Below, piece after piece: positions 52,523 to 62,430 of a DNA stretch of 64,000 nucleotides. This stretch comes from Caulobacterales bacterium (GTDB lineage: Bacteria > Pseudomonadota > Alphaproteobacteria > Caulobacterales > Caulobacteraceae), in the NCBI GenBank assembly GCA_017302105.1, contig JAFLCS010000001.1, positions 558,001 to 622,000 on the forward strand, read 5' to 3'. Position numbers and translations under genes: made by a program. How positions within the stretch are numbered: the first letter of the stretch is position 1; each line of letters starts with the position of its first letter. The notes beneath the pieces are model-generated. The model worked only from the letters and a program-made list of their open reading frames with translations, was not told the DNA's origin and made no database searches.

Positions 52523-54343
52523 ATGCCCATCCGCCGTCTCCCCAGCGAGGTCGTCAACCGCATCGCCGCCGGCGAAGTGGTGGAGCGGCCTGCCAGTGCC
52601 ATCAAGGAACTGGTCGAGAACGCCATTGACGCGGGGGCCAGGCGTATCGAGATCCAGGCCGACGGCGGCGGCCTGAGCCGAATTCTGGTCGTCGACGACG
52701 GTCGCGGCATGGGGCCGGAGGAGCTGCCGCTGGCCGTCGAGCGCCATGCGACGTCCAAGCTGGAGCTAGACGACGCCGGCGATGTCGACCTGCTGAATAT
52801 CCATACCCTCGGCTTTCGCGGTGAGGCGCTACCATCGATCGGCTCGGTCGCACGCCTGACGATCAGTACGCGCACGAGCGGGGATCAGGCCTACGCGATT
52901 TCTGTCGAGGGCGGCGAGGTTTCTCCGATCAGGCCGGCGGCGTTTGCCGGCGACCACGGTACGCGTGTCGAGGTCCGCGACCTGTTCTATGCCACCCCGG
53001 CACGGCTGAAGTTCATGAAGTCCGAGCGCGCCGAGGCCATGGCGATCTCGGAGGAAATCAAACGCCAGGCCATGGCCCACGCACAGGTGGCCTTCGTCCT
53101 GACGCTTGATGGGCGGCCAGTTCTCAGGCTTGAAGCTGAGCATCCCGGCGATGAAGGTCGCTTGCGGCGGCTGGCGGCGATCCTGGGCGAGGCCTTTGGC
53201 GACAATGCGCTTCTGATCGACCAGAGTCGCGACGGACACCGCCTGTCGGGCTATGCCGGCTTGCCGACCTATTCGCGCGGAAATGCCGCTCATCAGTACC
53301 TGTTCGTGAACGGACGACCTGTGCGAGACCGCCTCCTGCAGGGGGCTTTGCGCGGCGCCTATACCGATTTTCTGGCCCGGGACCGCCACCCGGCTGCGGT
53401 GCTGTTCATCGATCTGGATCCGACCCAGGTGGATGTGAATGTGCATCCGGCCAAGGCAGAGGTGCGGTTTCGCGACCCCGCTCTGGCGCGCGGCCTGATC
53501 GTTGGGGCGTTGAAGCACGCGCTGGCCGGGGCCGGCCACCGGGCCTCGACGACCGTCGCCGACCAGGCCTTGTCGGCCTTCCAGGGCGGAACCGGGACCT
53601 GGCGACCCTCGCCTTCGGCCTTTCGCCCGGGGGCCTGGACCAGCCCTTTTGCGGCCCCGGCACCCGCGCCGGTGATTCCCGGCCTGTCGGATGTTTCGGC
53701 GCGGGTAGAGCCTGGCACCGACGTCGCCGAGACCCCGGTCCCGGCGGCCCCTGATCTGCTGGATCGGCCGCTCGGGGCGGCCCGCGCGCAACTGCATGAA
53801 ACCTATATCGTGGCCCAGACCCGCGACGGCATGGTCGTGGTCGATCAGCACGCGGCCCACGAACGGCTCGTCTATGAGCGCATGAAGGCCCAGATGTCGG
53901 CCGGGGGCGTGGCGCGTCAGGCGTTGCTGGTGCCGGTCGTGGTTCAGCTGGAGGCCGCCGAGGCCGAGCGGGTCGCCGCCGTGGCCGATGACCTGGCCGA
54001 GTTGGGACTGGTGCTGGAGGCCTTTGGGCCGGGGGCGATCCTGGTGCGCGAGACACCGGCCCTGCTCGGTGACACCGACGTCGAGGGTTTGATCCGCGAC
54101 ATTGCTGACGACCTGGCCGAAACTGGCCAGACCCTGGCGCTCAGGGAACGGCTGGCCGAGGTCTGTTCGACCATGGCCTGCCATGGCTCGATCCGGGCTG
54201 GACGTCGGCTCACGGCAGACGAGATGAATGCTCTGCTGCGCCAGATGGAGGCGACGCCCCACTCTGGCCAGTGTAACCATGGCCGCCCCACCTATGTGGA
54301 GCTCAAGCTGTCCGACATCGAGCGGCTGTTCGGACGGCGATGA
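52523..54343 (+). CDS. mutL: DNA mismatch repair protein MutL
   Basis: A 606-residue GHKL ATPase. The N-terminal ATPase has [25 protein letters not shown] and [16 protein letters not shown]. After a disordered linker (about 350-400) the C-terminal dimerisation domain contains [17 protein letters not shown], the DQHAx2Ex4E endonuclease motif. [20 protein letters not shown] and the terminal FGRR complete the zinc-site set. So this is an endonuclease-proficient type, as expected where MutH is absent. The stop overlaps the phosphatase start (ATGA). Confidence 0.95.
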   Translation: MPIRRLPSEVVNRIAAGEVVERPASAIKELVENAIDAGARRIEIQADGGGLSRILVVDDGRGMGPEELPLAVERHATSKLELDDAGDVDLLNIHTLGFRGEALPSIGSVARLTISTRTSGDQAYAISVEGGEVSPIRPAAFAGDHGTRVEVRDLFYATPARLKFMKSERAEAMAISEEIKRQAMAHAQVAFVLTLDGRPVLRLEAEHPGDEGRLRRLAAILGEAFGDNALLIDQSRDGHRLSGYAGLPTYSRGNAAHQYLFVNGRPVRDRLLQGALRGAYTDFLARDRHPAAVLFIDLDPTQVDVNVHPAKAEVRFRDPALARGLIVGALKHALAGAGHRASTTVADQALSAFQGGTGTWRPSPSAFRPGAWTSPFAAPAPAPVIPGLSDVSARVEPGTDVAETPVPAAPDLLDRPLGAARAQLHETYIVAQTRDGMVVVDQHAAHERLVYERMKAQMSAGGVARQALLVPVVVQLEAAEAERVAAVADDLAELGLVLEAFGPGAILVRETPALLGDTDVEGLIRDIADDLAETGQTLALRERLAEVCSTMACHGSIRAGRRLTADEMNALLRQMEATPHSGQCNHGRPTYVELKLSDIERLFGRR

Positions 54344-54801
54344 CGTCCGTGCTCCTCGTCTGCCTCGGCAATATCTGTCGCTCGCCGATGGCCGAGGGCG
54401 CGCTGAGGCAGGCCGCGGCGGCGCGCGGCCTGGACCTGTTGATTGATTCGGCTGGGACTGGAGGCTGGCACGCAGGGGATCCCCCCGACGCACGCGCCAT
54501 GGCGACGGCGCGTGCCCACGGTGTGGACATCTCCGGCCTGAGGGGCCGCGTGGTCCAGCCGGAGGATTTCCGGCGGTTTGACCTGATCGTCGCCCTGGAC
54601 CGCGCCAATCTCAGGGACCTGCGCGCGGTCGAGCCATATGACTCGACGGCCCAGTTGAGCCTGCTGCTCGATCATGTTCCCGGTCGCACAGGGCAATCGG
54701 TCGCCGACCCCTACACAGGCGATCTGGATGACTTCGCACTTACCTGGGCCGAGGTGTCGGTCGCAGCGGAGGGCTTGCTGGACTGGATCGAGACGACCTA
54801 G
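54340..54801 (+). CDS. Low-molecular-weight protein tyrosine phosphatase
   Basis: A 153-residue LMW-PTP. The nucleophile loop is [16 protein letters not shown] (CX5R), and the acid Asp lies in [12 protein letters not shown] (DPYTG). It hydrolyses phosphotyrosine or, in some bacteria, exopolysaccharide tyrosine kinase substrates; no such kinase is adjacent. Its end overlaps the convergent etfA by 4 bp. Confidence 0.92.
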   Translation: MTSVLLVCLGNICRSPMAEGALRQAAAARGLDLLIDSAGTGGWHAGDPPDARAMATARAHGVDISGLRGRVVQPEDFRRFDLIVALDRANLRDLRAVEPYDSTAQLSLLLDHVPGRTGQSVADPYTGDLDDFALTWAEVSVAAEGLLDWIETT

Positions 54802-55727
54802 CCCAGCGCCGTCATCAGTTCCGGCACGGCGGTCTTGTAGTCGGTGACCCAGCCGTAGTCGGCGACCTGGAAGATCGGGGCCTCGGGGTCCTTGTTGATC
54901 GCGACGATCACCTTGGAATCCTTCATCCCGGCCAGGTGCTGGATGGCACCCGAAATGCCGATGGCGATGTACAGCTGCGGGGCCACGACCTTGCCGGTCT
55001 GACCGACCTGATAGTCATTCGGCGCATAGCCGGCGTCGACCGCCGCGCGCGAGGCGCCGACGGCGGCCCCCAGCTTGTCAGCCAGCGGGTCCATGACCGC
55101 GTGGAACTCTTCGGCCGATCCCAGGGCCCGGCCGCCCGAGACGACGATCTTGGCCGCGGCCAGCTCGGGCCGGTCCGACTTGACCATTTCTTCGGACACG
55201 AAGTCGGTCTTGGGGGCGTCGGCGCCCTTGACCGTCTCGACCGAGGCCGAGCCGCCGTCTCCGGCGGCCTCGAAGGCGGTCGGGCGCACGGTGATGATCT
55301 TCTTGGCGTCGGACGACTGGATCGTCTCCAGCGCGTTGCCGGCATAGATCGGGCGCACGAAGGTGTCAGGGCTGACGACCTCGATGATGTCCGAGATCGG
55401 GGCCACATCCAGCTTGGCGGCGATACGCGGCGAATAGTTCTTCCCGTCGGTATTGGCCGGCGACAGGATGGCGTCATAGCCCCCCGCCAACGGCAGAACC
55501 GTGGCCTCGACCGCCTCGGCCAGGGTCTTGCCCAGCTCGGCGCTCTCGGCCAGCAGGACCTTGCGCACGCCCTTGATCTTGGCGGCGCTCTCGGCGGCAG
55601 CCTTGGCACCCTGGCCCACGACCAGGATATCGATATCCCCACCCAGCTTGGTGGCGGCGGTCACGGTCTTCGCGGTCGCTTCGCGCACCGCGTTTCCGTC
55701 GTGATCGGCGATGACGAGAACGGCCAT
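54798..55727 (-). CDS. etfA: Electron transfer flavoprotein subunit alpha
   Basis: A 309-residue ETF alpha. The C-terminal FAD-binding block has [53 protein letters not shown] and [20 protein letters not shown]. The ETF dimer passes electrons from acyl-CoA and other dehydrogenases to ETF-ubiquinone oxidoreductase. Start and the etfB stop overlap by one base (TAATG). Confidence 0.96.
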   Translation of the reverse strand: MAVLVIADHDGNAVREATAKTVTAATKLGGDIDILVVGQGAKAAAESAAKIKGVRKVLLAESAELGKTLAEAVEATVLPLAGGYDAILSPANTDGKNYSPRIAAKLDVAPISDIIEVVSPDTFVRPIYAGNALETIQSSDAKKIITVRPTAFEAAGDGGSASVETVKGADAPKTDFVSEEMVKSDRPELAAAKIVVSGGRALGSAEEFHAVMDPLADKLGAAVGASRAAVDAGYAPNDYQVGQTGKVVAPQLYIAIGISGAIQHLAGMKDSKVIVAINKDPEAPIFQVADYGWVTDYKTAVPELMTALG

Positions 55728-56488
55728 TACAGCACCCCCTTGGACTTGAGTTTGGCGACCAGATCCTCGGCCCCGGAGACCTTCTCACCCGCCGAACGCT
55801 TGGGCGGCTCGGAGACCTTGAGCACCTTCAGTCGCGGCGCGGCGTCGACGCCGTAGTCGGCCACCGCCTTGGTCGCGATCTCTTTTTTCTTGGCCTTCAT
55901 AATGTTGGGCAAGGAAGCGTATCGCGGCGTGTTCAGGCGCAGGTCAACCGTGACCACCGCCGGCAGCTGGGCCGCCACGGTCTGAAGGCCGCCGTCGACC
56001 TCGCGGGTCACGGTGGCCTTGCCGCCGCCGATCTCGATCTTGCCGGCGAAGGTGGCCTGCGGCCAGTCGAGCAGGGCCGCCAGCATCTGGCCGGCGGCGT
56101 TGTTGTCGCCGTCGATCGACTGTTTGCCCATCAGCACCAGGTCGGGATTTTCCTCCTCGACCACGGCCTTGAGCACCTTGGCCACGGCCAGCGGGTCCAG
56201 GTCGGCGTCGGACTGAACCAGAATGCCGCGGTCCGCCCCGATGGCCAGGGCCGTACGGATCGTCTCGGACGCCTGGGCCGGGCCGATGGAGACCACGACG
56301 ATTTCATCCGCAGTGCCGGCGGCGTGGCCCTTGCCTTCCTTCATCCGCACGGCCTCTTCGACGGCGATCTCGTCGAAGGGGTTCATGCTCATCTTGACGT
56401 TGGCCAGATCGACGCCGGAGCCATCGGACTTGACCCGCGCCTTGACGTTGGAATCGATAGCCCGCTTGACCGGGACGAGAACCTTCAT
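55727..56488 (-). CDS. etfB: Electron transfer flavoprotein subunit beta
   Basis: A 253-residue ETF beta, starting [20 protein letters not shown]. The AMP-binding and recognition-loop region includes [20 protein letters not shown] and [40 protein letters not shown] forms the C-terminus. It is transcribed ahead of etfA. The 122 bp to the opposite-strand hypothetical gene are the likely promoter region. Confidence 0.96.
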   Translation of the reverse strand: MKVLVPVKRAIDSNVKARVKSDGSGVDLANVKMSMNPFDEIAVEEAVRMKEGKGHAAGTADEIVVVSIGPAQASETIRTALAIGADRGILVQSDADLDPLAVAKVLKAVVEEENPDLVLMGKQSIDGDNNAAGQMLAALLDWPQATFAGKIEIGGGKATVTREVDGGLQTVAAQLPAVVTVDLRLNTPRYASLPNIMKAKKKEIATKAVADYGVDAAPRLKVLKVSEPPKRSAGEKVSGAEDLVAKLKSKGVL

Positions 56489-56610
56489 GCGTCTGCTCGT
56501 GTGCTGGGAGAGATGTGCGGTGACGCATGGCGCGGGTATCCGTCCCTGTCAACGTGACGTGAGGTCAGGCAAACCTTGCGGAGCGGCGCGCACGGCGCCA
56601 AGTGTCGCTC

Positions 56611-56946
56611 ATGAGCACCACCCTCAAGCGCCTGAAGTGGATCTTCCTGGGCCTGTTCGCCATCGGCTGTGCCGGGGTCTGGATCTATCATCTGTTCTGG
56701 GTGTGGCCGTCCCAGCGGTGCGAGGCGGCTGGTCGCTGGTGGGATGGAGCGACCCGCGTCTGCGCGCAACCGATCTATATTCCTGACATCACGGGGCGTC
56801 AGCCGGATGAGTCCCGCCAGGAGGCCTCCATTCGCGTCGCCGCCGAACAGGGTGCGCGCGAGCGCCGGGCCCGAGGGGTGCCGGACGAGGCCCTGCCGGC
56901 CCAGCCGGCCGCAGAGACCGCCGCTCAGGCCCCGGCCGGCGAATAG
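56611..56946 (+). CDS. Single-pass membrane protein of unknown function
   Basis: A 111-residue protein. The N-terminus MSTTLKRLKWIFLGLFAIGC has basic residues followed by one membrane helix (about 9-30), then WPSQRCEAAGRWWDGATRVC, a short Cys-flanked segment (two Cys that may bond), and a disordered Ala/Glu-rich tail. No domain is assigned. The ATG at 56611 directly follows a second in-frame alternative. The end overlaps the convergent GNAT gene by 22 bp. Confidence 0.65.
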   Translation: MSTTLKRLKWIFLGLFAIGCAGVWIYHLFWVWPSQRCEAAGRWWDGATRVCAQPIYIPDITGRQPDESRQEASIRVAAEQGARERRARGVPDEALPAQPAAETAAQAPAGE

Positions 56947-57425
56947 AGCATCGCCACGTCGCAGCGCGCATAGCGGGCTCCGAACTCAGCCATGATGCCG
57001 GCGTCGTGCCGGAATCCGGCGGCCTCATACAGACGAATGGCGCTGGCGCACTTGCTGTTCGTCAGCAGGTACAGCCGCTGCGCGCCCAGCCCCCGTGCGC
57101 GGTCGATCGTCGCTCGCAGCAGGGCGCGACCGGCCCCGCTGCCGCGCGCGGTTTCCAGCACTCCCATCTTGGTCAGCTCGAACTGGCCCGGTGCCGTCTT
57201 CTGGAGAGCACAGGTGCCGACGATGCCGTGATCGCCGGCCTCGACGAAGAGAATGTCACCGCCGGGATCGACGATGAGCGCACGCGGATTCTCGAGAACC
57301 TCTCGATCGGTTGGCTCCAACACGAACATCGTCTCGATCCACTGGGCGTTGATGTCGTGAAAGAGCCCGGCCAGATCGTCCCGGAATGCGATGATCCGCA
57401 GGGGGCGAGCCGTCCGTGAGTTCAT
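56925..57425 (-). CDS. GNAT-family N-acetyltransferase
   Basis: A 166-residue acetyltransferase. The acetyl-CoA loop appears as GVLETARGSGAGRALLRATI, preceded by the strand GIVGTCALQKTAPGQFELTK; LYLLTNSKCASAIRLYEAAG is the C-terminal motif B. It acts on an unknown amine. Its ATG overlaps the stop of the adenosyltransferase gene (4 bp), so it is in that operon. Confidence 0.85.
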   Translation of the reverse strand: MNSRTARPLRIIAFRDDLAGLFHDINAQWIETMFVLEPTDREVLENPRALIVDPGGDILFVEAGDHGIVGTCALQKTAPGQFELTKMGVLETARGSGAGRALLRATIDRARGLGAQRLYLLTNSKCASAIRLYEAAGFRHDAGIMAEFGARYARCDVAMLYSPAGA

Positions 57426-58006
57426 GCCGGGGCCCGTGTCGCGCCGGGCTGCCATAAGACGTCGCCTCCGACGCGCGCATTGGCGAAGCGCGAGGCCACG
57501 AACAGGTGGTCCGACAGTCGATTCAAATAGGCCAGACTCTCGGGCGAGATCGCCTGGGCGTCATTGCCGGCCAGGTCTGCGAGCCGCCGCTCCGCACGCC
57601 GGCAGACGGTGCGGGCCAGGTGCAGATGCGCGGCCAGGGGCGTGCCACCCGGCAGCACGAACGAGGTGAGCGGCTCCAGTTCGGCATTCATGAAATCGAT
57701 CTCCGCCTCAATCCGGGTCACCTGGTCAGCGGTGACGCGCAGCACCTCCCAGTCCGGTTTCGGCTCCGGCGGTGTCGCCAGATCTGCCCCCAGATCGAAC
57801 AGCTCGTTCTGGATCCGCGCCAGCATGGCATCCACGACGTCATCCGCCGCAGTGTGAAGACGGCACAGACCGATACAGGCGTTCGTTTCATCGACGTCGC
57901 CATAGGCCTGGACGCGCGCGTCGGTCTTGGCCACGGGCGCGCCGGTGGCCAGGCGCGTGAATCCTTTGTCACCCGTACGCGTATAGATCTTGTTCAGAAC
58001 CACCAT
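57422..58006 (-). CDS. Cob(I)yrinic acid a,c-diamide/cobalamin adenosyltransferase (PduO type)
   Basis: A 194-residue ATP:cob(I)alamin adenosyltransferase that makes adenosylcobalamin. Signatures are IYTRTGDKGFT, YGDVDETNACIGL, TSFVLPGGTPLAAHLHLART and CRRAERRLADLAG with YLNRLSDHLFVASRFAN. It starts MVVLNKIYTRTGD as usual for the family. It lies immediately downstream of a HIG1-like gene and upstream of a GNAT gene, transcribed as one unit. Confidence 0.93.
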   Translation of the reverse strand: MVVLNKIYTRTGDKGFTRLATGAPVAKTDARVQAYGDVDETNACIGLCRLHTAADDVVDAMLARIQNELFDLGADLATPPEPKPDWEVLRVTADQVTRIEAEIDFMNAELEPLTSFVLPGGTPLAAHLHLARTVCRRAERRLADLAGNDAQAISPESLAYLNRLSDHLFVASRFANARVGGDVLWQPGATRAPA

Positions 58007-58210
58007 CTATCCCGTCCTGGAGGCGATGAAGGCTCCCAAGGCCAGAAGCGCCAGCGCCACTGCCTGAAGCGCGACCCTTAGCCGCATGAGCCTATTGGAC
58101 CAGGACCGACCGAAGTCTCCGCCCCTGAACAGGGCGAACAGGCCAAAACCCAAGGTGATCGTGACGGCCGCGATGGCCGCGAGCGTGAGATAGTTGATGA
58201 TATCGCCCAT
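58007..58210 (-). CDS. HIG1-domain twin-transmembrane protein
   Basis: A 67-residue protein with two membrane helices separated by FALFRGGDFGRSWSNRLMRL, a typical HIG1/'twin transmembrane' pattern. Relatives stabilise cytochrome oxidase supercomplexes. AGGA 8 bp upstream of 58210 supports this ATG over a GTG two codons earlier. It directly adjoins the adenosyltransferase gene with no gap. Its partners in this organism are unknown. Confidence 0.85.
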   Translation of the reverse strand: MGDIINYLTLAAIAAVTITLGFGLFALFRGGDFGRSWSNRLMRLRVALQAVALALLALGAFIASRTG

Positions 58211-58380
58211 GGCCACGTCCTACTGTAAAGCTACGCCTCGGTCTCGCCGCAATCGTGCCGTGAAATTCGCATTTCTCGGTGCGATTTCGCCTCACAACGC
58301 TATGTTGGTTTCGGCCAGTCGATAGTGCCCTCTGACAACCTGTCCAACAAGAAGGCCCGCCCGCTGCGGGACTCAACAGT

Positions 58381-59040
58381 ATGAACCACTCTGAAGTACG
58401 CGGCCCGTTCGAGGCCGTTGAAGTTGCCCCCGCCAAGCTCAACCGCCGCCAGCAAGCCAAGGCCCGCACCCGGGTCAAGGTGATGCAGGCCGCTCGCGAA
58501 CTGTTCGGCGAACTGGGCTATGACGGTGCCACGATCCGCGACATCGCCAAACGCGCTGGAATGTCGACCGGTGCCGTCTTCGCCAATTTCACTGACAAGA
58601 CGGATCTGTTCGAAGCCATCTACACCGAAGACGCCGAAACCATGATGGACGTCATGCGCGAAGCGGCGGGTTCTGACGCCTCGGTCGGTGTCGCCAGCCG
58701 GTTGTCGGCCCTCTTCGCGGCCGGCTACCGCCAGTCGTTCGATAATCTGCCGATGGTGCGCGCCGTTGTGGTGCGCTCCTGGCTCCAGGGCGACGACGCC
58801 GAGGGCCGGATGCGCGTCCAGGACCGCGGCCTGGCCAACCTCATCAGCGATGTCCTGCGCGACGGCGTCAAGGCCGGCGAGCTGAAGGGGGACATCGATG
58901 CCCGCCTGGCGGCTGAGATGCTGCAAAGCGCCTACACCCGCAACTACCGCCACGCCTTGTTCGACAAGGGCTCTCTGGAACAGCTGTCGGCCCGGATTAA
59001 CGCTCAGGTTGCAATGCTGCTGAACGGCATGAAGGCCTAG
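58381..59040 (+). CDS. TetR/AcrR-family transcriptional regulator
   Basis: A 219-residue regulator with the HTH at about 27-75: RVKVMQAARELFGELGYDGA, then TIRDIAKRAGMSTGAVFANF. The ligand-binding helical core follows; ligand unknown. It stands alone, divergent from the HIG1 gene (170 bp between starts), and is followed by an intrinsic terminator. No efflux gene is adjacent, so the regulated target lies elsewhere. Confidence 0.92.
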   Translation: MNHSEVRGPFEAVEVAPAKLNRRQQAKARTRVKVMQAARELFGELGYDGATIRDIAKRAGMSTGAVFANFTDKTDLFEAIYTEDAETMMDVMREAAGSDASVGVASRLSALFAAGYRQSFDNLPMVRAVVVRSWLQGDDAEGRMRVQDRGLANLISDVLRDGVKAGELKGDIDARLAAEMLQSAYTRNYRHALFDKGSLEQLSARINAQVAMLLNGMKA

Positions 59041-59066
59041 TCCGTCACGTCATTCGCGCAAGACGA

Positions 59067-59092
59067 GGCGGCGGAAACGCCGCCTTTTCTTT
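59067..59092 (+). terminator. Intrinsic terminator after the TetR gene
   Basis: A perfect 7-bp stem GGCGGCG/CGCCGCC with a GAAA tetraloop (59067-59084) followed by TTTTCTTT. It begins 27 bp after the TetR stop. Confidence 0.9.
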
Positions 59093-59135
59093 GTCCGTAT
59101 TGACAGCACCCTGTCGAATCACGGCCTAGGGGATC

Positions 59136-59600
59136 ATGCCCAATCCGGATCCGACCCGCTTGCTGATCGAAGTCGGTCGCCTCAATGACCGGGTCAATAC
59201 GGCCAGCGATGCCCTGGTGGCGGATCTGGGGATGACCAGCGCGCGCTGGCAGGTCATGGGAGCGATCGCCACGGCGACGGGTGCCAGTACCGTCTCCGAC
59301 CTGGCGCGTCGGATGGGCCTGGCGCGCCAGAGCGTTCAGCGTGTGGTCAATGATCTGGCCGATCGGGATCTGGTTGCGATGCTGCGCAATCCTGCCCACG
59401 CTCGGGCACCGCACATTCGCCTGACCGCTCAGGGAGAAGCCGCCTTCGCCGAGGCCAACAGCCGTCGTCAGCCCTGGGCGGAGAGCCTGGCGAGTTCCGT
59501 TGATGAGGCGGCCATCCACACGGCCTTGCAGGTTCTCAAGGCCCTGAACCGCGCCCTGGTCAGCTCCGCCAGCGAAGCGTCGTCGCCTCAATCGGATTGA
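59136..59600 (+). CDS. MarR-family transcriptional regulator
   Basis: A 154-residue winged-helix protein: DLGMTSARWQVMGAIATATG, recognition region DLARRMGLARQSVQRVVNDL and wing DLVAMLRNPAHARAPHIRLT. Such regulators often respond to phenolic ligands. The convergent Rieske oxygenase gene overlaps its 3' end by 41 bp, which may hint at a link but is not evidence of regulation. Confidence 0.9.
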   Translation: MPNPDPTRLLIEVGRLNDRVNTASDALVADLGMTSARWQVMGAIATATGASTVSDLARRMGLARQSVQRVVNDLADRDLVAMLRNPAHARAPHIRLTAQGEAAFAEANSRRQPWAESLASSVDEAAIHTALQVLKALNRALVSSASEASSPQSD

Positions 59601-60660
59601 CGAAAGGCCGCTTGTCGGCGCGGCTCTTGACCCATTCTCGCTTGAGTTGCTGGTACCATTTGGCCTGCCGATCGGCGTCGTCGATCCAGATCAGGGCCGG
59701 GTCGTAACGCAGGCCTTCGTTCTGAAGGTTCACCATGTCGCCGTCCTGTTTCAGGAAGGCGCGTGCGCCGGCCTGCAGGAACGGCTTGACCAGGCCGAAG
59801 ACCCAATGATCCGACCAGAAGATCTGGGTGATGCGCGTCCGGGTTTCGGTGATCGGGGTCAGACAGGTCAGGGCCAGCACCTGTTTGTCGCCGACCTGGA
59901 TGTGCTCCCAGCGGTAGCCGGGCAGACGGAAGGTGATCTCGGTCGCCGGTGCGCCTCCGAGGATCTTGTAGGCCCGGCTGTTCGAGGACGGGGCGTGTCG
60001 CGCCATGGCCCAGCCGAACTCGCGGGGTTCGAATGCCTTGGCCTTCTCATGCATGGAATGCTCGGTGCGCCACCACCATTGCTTGTGAACATAGGGGCCG
60101 TGGGCAGGATCCATCAAACCCACCACGGCGTGGTCCATGTGAGCGTCGAAATCCATCCGCTCGACCAGCTTGGGGCCGCCGCCGACCACGCCGGGGAACT
60201 GGGGCGGCTCGTGGTCCGGTTCACCTGCCAGGCGAGGATCGGTCGCGATCCAGACAAAGATCAGCCCCTGGCTCTCGCGCACCGGATAGGACCGTACGCG
60301 AATCCGTTCGATGTCATAGTCCTGGTCCGCAGTCAGAGACGGAATGGAGGCGCAGGCACCGTCCGGCTTGAACCGCCAGCCGTGATAGGGGCATTCGATT
60401 GATTCGCCCTCGCCCGGGGCGTCAACCACCCGCCCCGCCGAAAGCGGCGCGGCCCGGTGCGGACAGATATCGCGCAGGGCAAAGACCTGGCCGGCCCGGG
60501 TGCGTCCGATCAGGACGGGCTCGCCCAACATCTCGTAGCGCTCGAGCGACCCGGCTGCGACCTCGCCCGACAGGGCGGCGAACCACCAGGTGTCTTTCAG
60601 CAGACCCTGGCCGAACGGCAGGGGACGGGCGGCATCGGTAGCGGGGTCTGCCTTGGCCAT
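59560..60660 (-). CDS. Rieske non-haem iron oxygenase, alpha subunit
   Basis: A 366-residue ring-hydroxylating-type oxygenase. The Rieske [2Fe-2S] ligands are Cys66 and His68 (DICPHRAAP) and Cys90 and His93 (ECPYHGWRF). The mononuclear iron triad is probably His187 and His192 (DPAHGPYVHKQ) with a nearby Asp. It belongs to the PaO/vanillate O-demethylase-like clade rather than classical dioxygenases. It needs a separate reductase, not encoded here. The substrate is unknown. Confidence 0.87.
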   Translation of the reverse strand: MAKADPATDAARPLPFGQGLLKDTWWFAALSGEVAAGSLERYEMLGEPVLIGRTRAGQVFALRDICPHRAAPLSAGRVVDAPGEGESIECPYHGWRFKPDGACASIPSLTADQDYDIERIRVRSYPVRESQGLIFVWIATDPRLAGEPDHEPPQFPGVVGGGPKLVERMDFDAHMDHAVVGLMDPAHGPYVHKQWWWRTEHSMHEKAKAFEPREFGWAMARHAPSSNSRAYKILGGAPATEITFRLPGYRWEHIQVGDKQVLALTCLTPITETRTRITQIFWSDHWVFGLVKPFLQAGARAFLKQDGDMVNLQNEGLRYDPALIWIDDADRQAKWYQQLKREWVKSRADKRPFVNPIEATTLRWRS

Positions 60661-60693
60661 GGCGCGCTCTGTACTCTGGATCGGCTCGCTCGC

Positions 60694-61311
60694 CTATTCC
60701 CTGAGTCCTTCGCGGGCCTTGGCGAAATATTCCCAGCCGGTCCACAGCGTCGCCAGCGCGGCCAGCCAGACCAGGGTGTCGGCCAGCCAGGCATAGGTCG
60801 GCATCCACGGGGCTTCCACGAACGTTTCGCCAAAGGCCAGGATCAGCAGCTGCGCGCCGATCGCGAGCATTTGGAGCACCGTCTTCCATTTGGCCAGGAT
60901 CGTGACCTTCAGCTCGATCCGGCCTGCGGTCGTCTCCCTCAGCGCTGAGACGGCGAACTCCCGAAACAGGATCAGGCCGAACGGAATGACCAGATTGCCC
61001 GTCGTGCCCGACGCCAGAAGTCCGGCGATGGCCCCCGCGATCAAGATCTTGTCCGCGATCGGATCGAGAATGGCACCCCAGCGGCTCTCGGCGTGCCAGC
61101 GTCGCGCTAGCCAGCCATCGAAATAGTCGGTCACCGCCGCCAGCACGAAACAGACGAAGGCGGCCTTGTAGAGATTGAACTGATCCCGCGGATCCAGATA
61201 GGCCGACATGATCGCCCCGGCCAGCAACAGGAACATGATGATCCCGGCCACCAGCCGAAAGGCCGTGAGCATATTGGGGATCGGGTTTGGCTTGTGCGCG
61301 GCGTCAGTCAT
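60694..61311 (-). CDS. pgsA: CDP-diacylglycerol-glycerol-3-phosphate 3-phosphatidyltransferase
   Basis: A 205-residue membrane enzyme making phosphatidylglycerophosphate. The CDP-alcohol phosphotransferase motif DGx2ARx8Gx3Dx3D is intact around residues 65-95 (TDYFDGWLARRW, ILDPIADKILIAG). About four to five helices are visible. The ATG at 61311 gives MTDAAHKPNPIPNMLTAFRL, as in the family; the frame is open far upstream. It is divergent from the nuclease gene. Confidence 0.94.
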   Translation of the reverse strand: MTDAAHKPNPIPNMLTAFRLVAGIIMFLLLAGAIMSAYLDPRDQFNLYKAAFVCFVLAAVTDYFDGWLARRWHAESRWGAILDPIADKILIAGAIAGLLASGTTGNLVIPFGLILFREFAVSALRETTAGRIELKVTILAKWKTVLQMLAIGAQLLILAFGETFVEAPWMPTYAWLADTLVWLAALATLWTGWEYFAKAREGLRE

Positions 61312-61404
61312 GGCTGGGAGTCTATTGCGCGCCGCGCCATTCGTCACCTGCCTTGGCGTGGCTGACGCAGTTCGGCTAATCCTTGGGCGAATGTGGAGTT
61401 CACG

Positions 61405-62430
61405 ATGAAACGCCTTGCCCTGACCTTGGCCACCATGGCCGCCCTCACATTGCCGGTCGCCTCGGCCGGAGCCTGGGGCAACTCGGGACACCGAATGGTT
61501 GGCGTCGCGGCCATGCAATCCCTGCCGGACGACCTGCCGGCCTTTCTGAGGACGGCGGCGGCCGCAGCCGAGGTCGGCGAGCTGTCGCGGGAACCGGATC
61601 GCTGGAAGGGCGGGGGGCGCACCCATGACCGCGACCGTGACACGGCCCATTTCGTCGATCTGGACGATGCCGGTCGGGTCATGTCCGAAGCGGGGCCGGC
61701 GGTGACGGCCCTGCCGGAGCTGCGCTCGGAATATGAGCGCCTTCTGGCCGAGGCTGGGCTGGACGTCGACGATGCCGGCTATCTGCCCTATGCCGTGATT
61801 GACGGCTATCAGCAGCTGATCCGCGACTTTGGATACTGGCGGGTCCTGAATGCCATGGAGGCGCGCGAAACCGATCCGGGTCGCCGCGCCTGGTATCGCG
61901 AAGATCGCGAGCGGCGCGAGGCGTTGTTGCTGCGCGATATCGGGGTGCTGTCGCACTATGTCGGCGATGGGGCCCAGCCGCTGCACCTGACCATCCACTA
62001 CAACGGCTGGGGCGACTATCCGAACCCCGAGGGCTTCACCACCTCGCGCCAGTTCCACGGCCAGGTCGACAGCTGGCCCTACGGCCGTATCGACGTGGCC
62101 GCCGTCGTGGCCGCCATGGCCGCGCCGAGCGACTGCGCCAGTCCCTGTCCCATCCGCGACCGGGTACCGGCCTATATTCTGAGCGGTTTGGCCGAGGTGC
62201 CGGCTCTCTACCGGCTGGAACAGTCCGGCTCGCTGGCGGCCGCCGATGAGGTCTCCGGACAGTTCATGCTGACCCGGCTGGCGGCCGGCGCGTCGGAGCT
62301 GCGGGATCTGGTTACGGCGGCCTGGCGCGATTCGGCCCAGGCCCGCGTCGGCTGGCCGGCCGTGCGCGTGGCCGAGGTCGAGGACGGCACGGTCGCCGAC
62401 CCGTGGGATTCGATGTTCGGCGCAGACTGA
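61405..62430 (+). CDS. S1/P1-type nuclease, secreted
   Basis: A 341-residue zinc-dependent nuclease. The signal peptide is MKRLALTLATMAALTLPVAS; cleavage before Trp24 would leave the N-terminal Trp that ligates zinc (AWGNSGHRMVG, with His29). Further zinc ligands are in DTAHFVDLDD, ALLLRDIGVLSHYVGDGAQP and HLTIHYNGWGDY, with HGQVDSWPYG. It degrades single-stranded DNA/RNA outside the cytoplasm. GGAG before 61405 marks the start. Its stop overlaps the NUDIX gene start by one base. Confidence 0.9.
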   Translation: MKRLALTLATMAALTLPVASAGAWGNSGHRMVGVAAMQSLPDDLPAFLRTAAAAAEVGELSREPDRWKGGGRTHDRDRDTAHFVDLDDAGRVMSEAGPAVTALPELRSEYERLLAEAGLDVDDAGYLPYAVIDGYQQLIRDFGYWRVLNAMEARETDPGRRAWYREDRERREALLLRDIGVLSHYVGDGAQPLHLTIHYNGWGDYPNPEGFTTSRQFHGQVDSWPYGRIDVAAVVAAMAAPSDCASPCPIRDRVPAYILSGLAEVPALYRLEQSGSLAAADEVSGQFMLTRLAAGASELRDLVTAAWRDSAQARVGWPAVRVAEVEDGTVADPWDSMFGAD

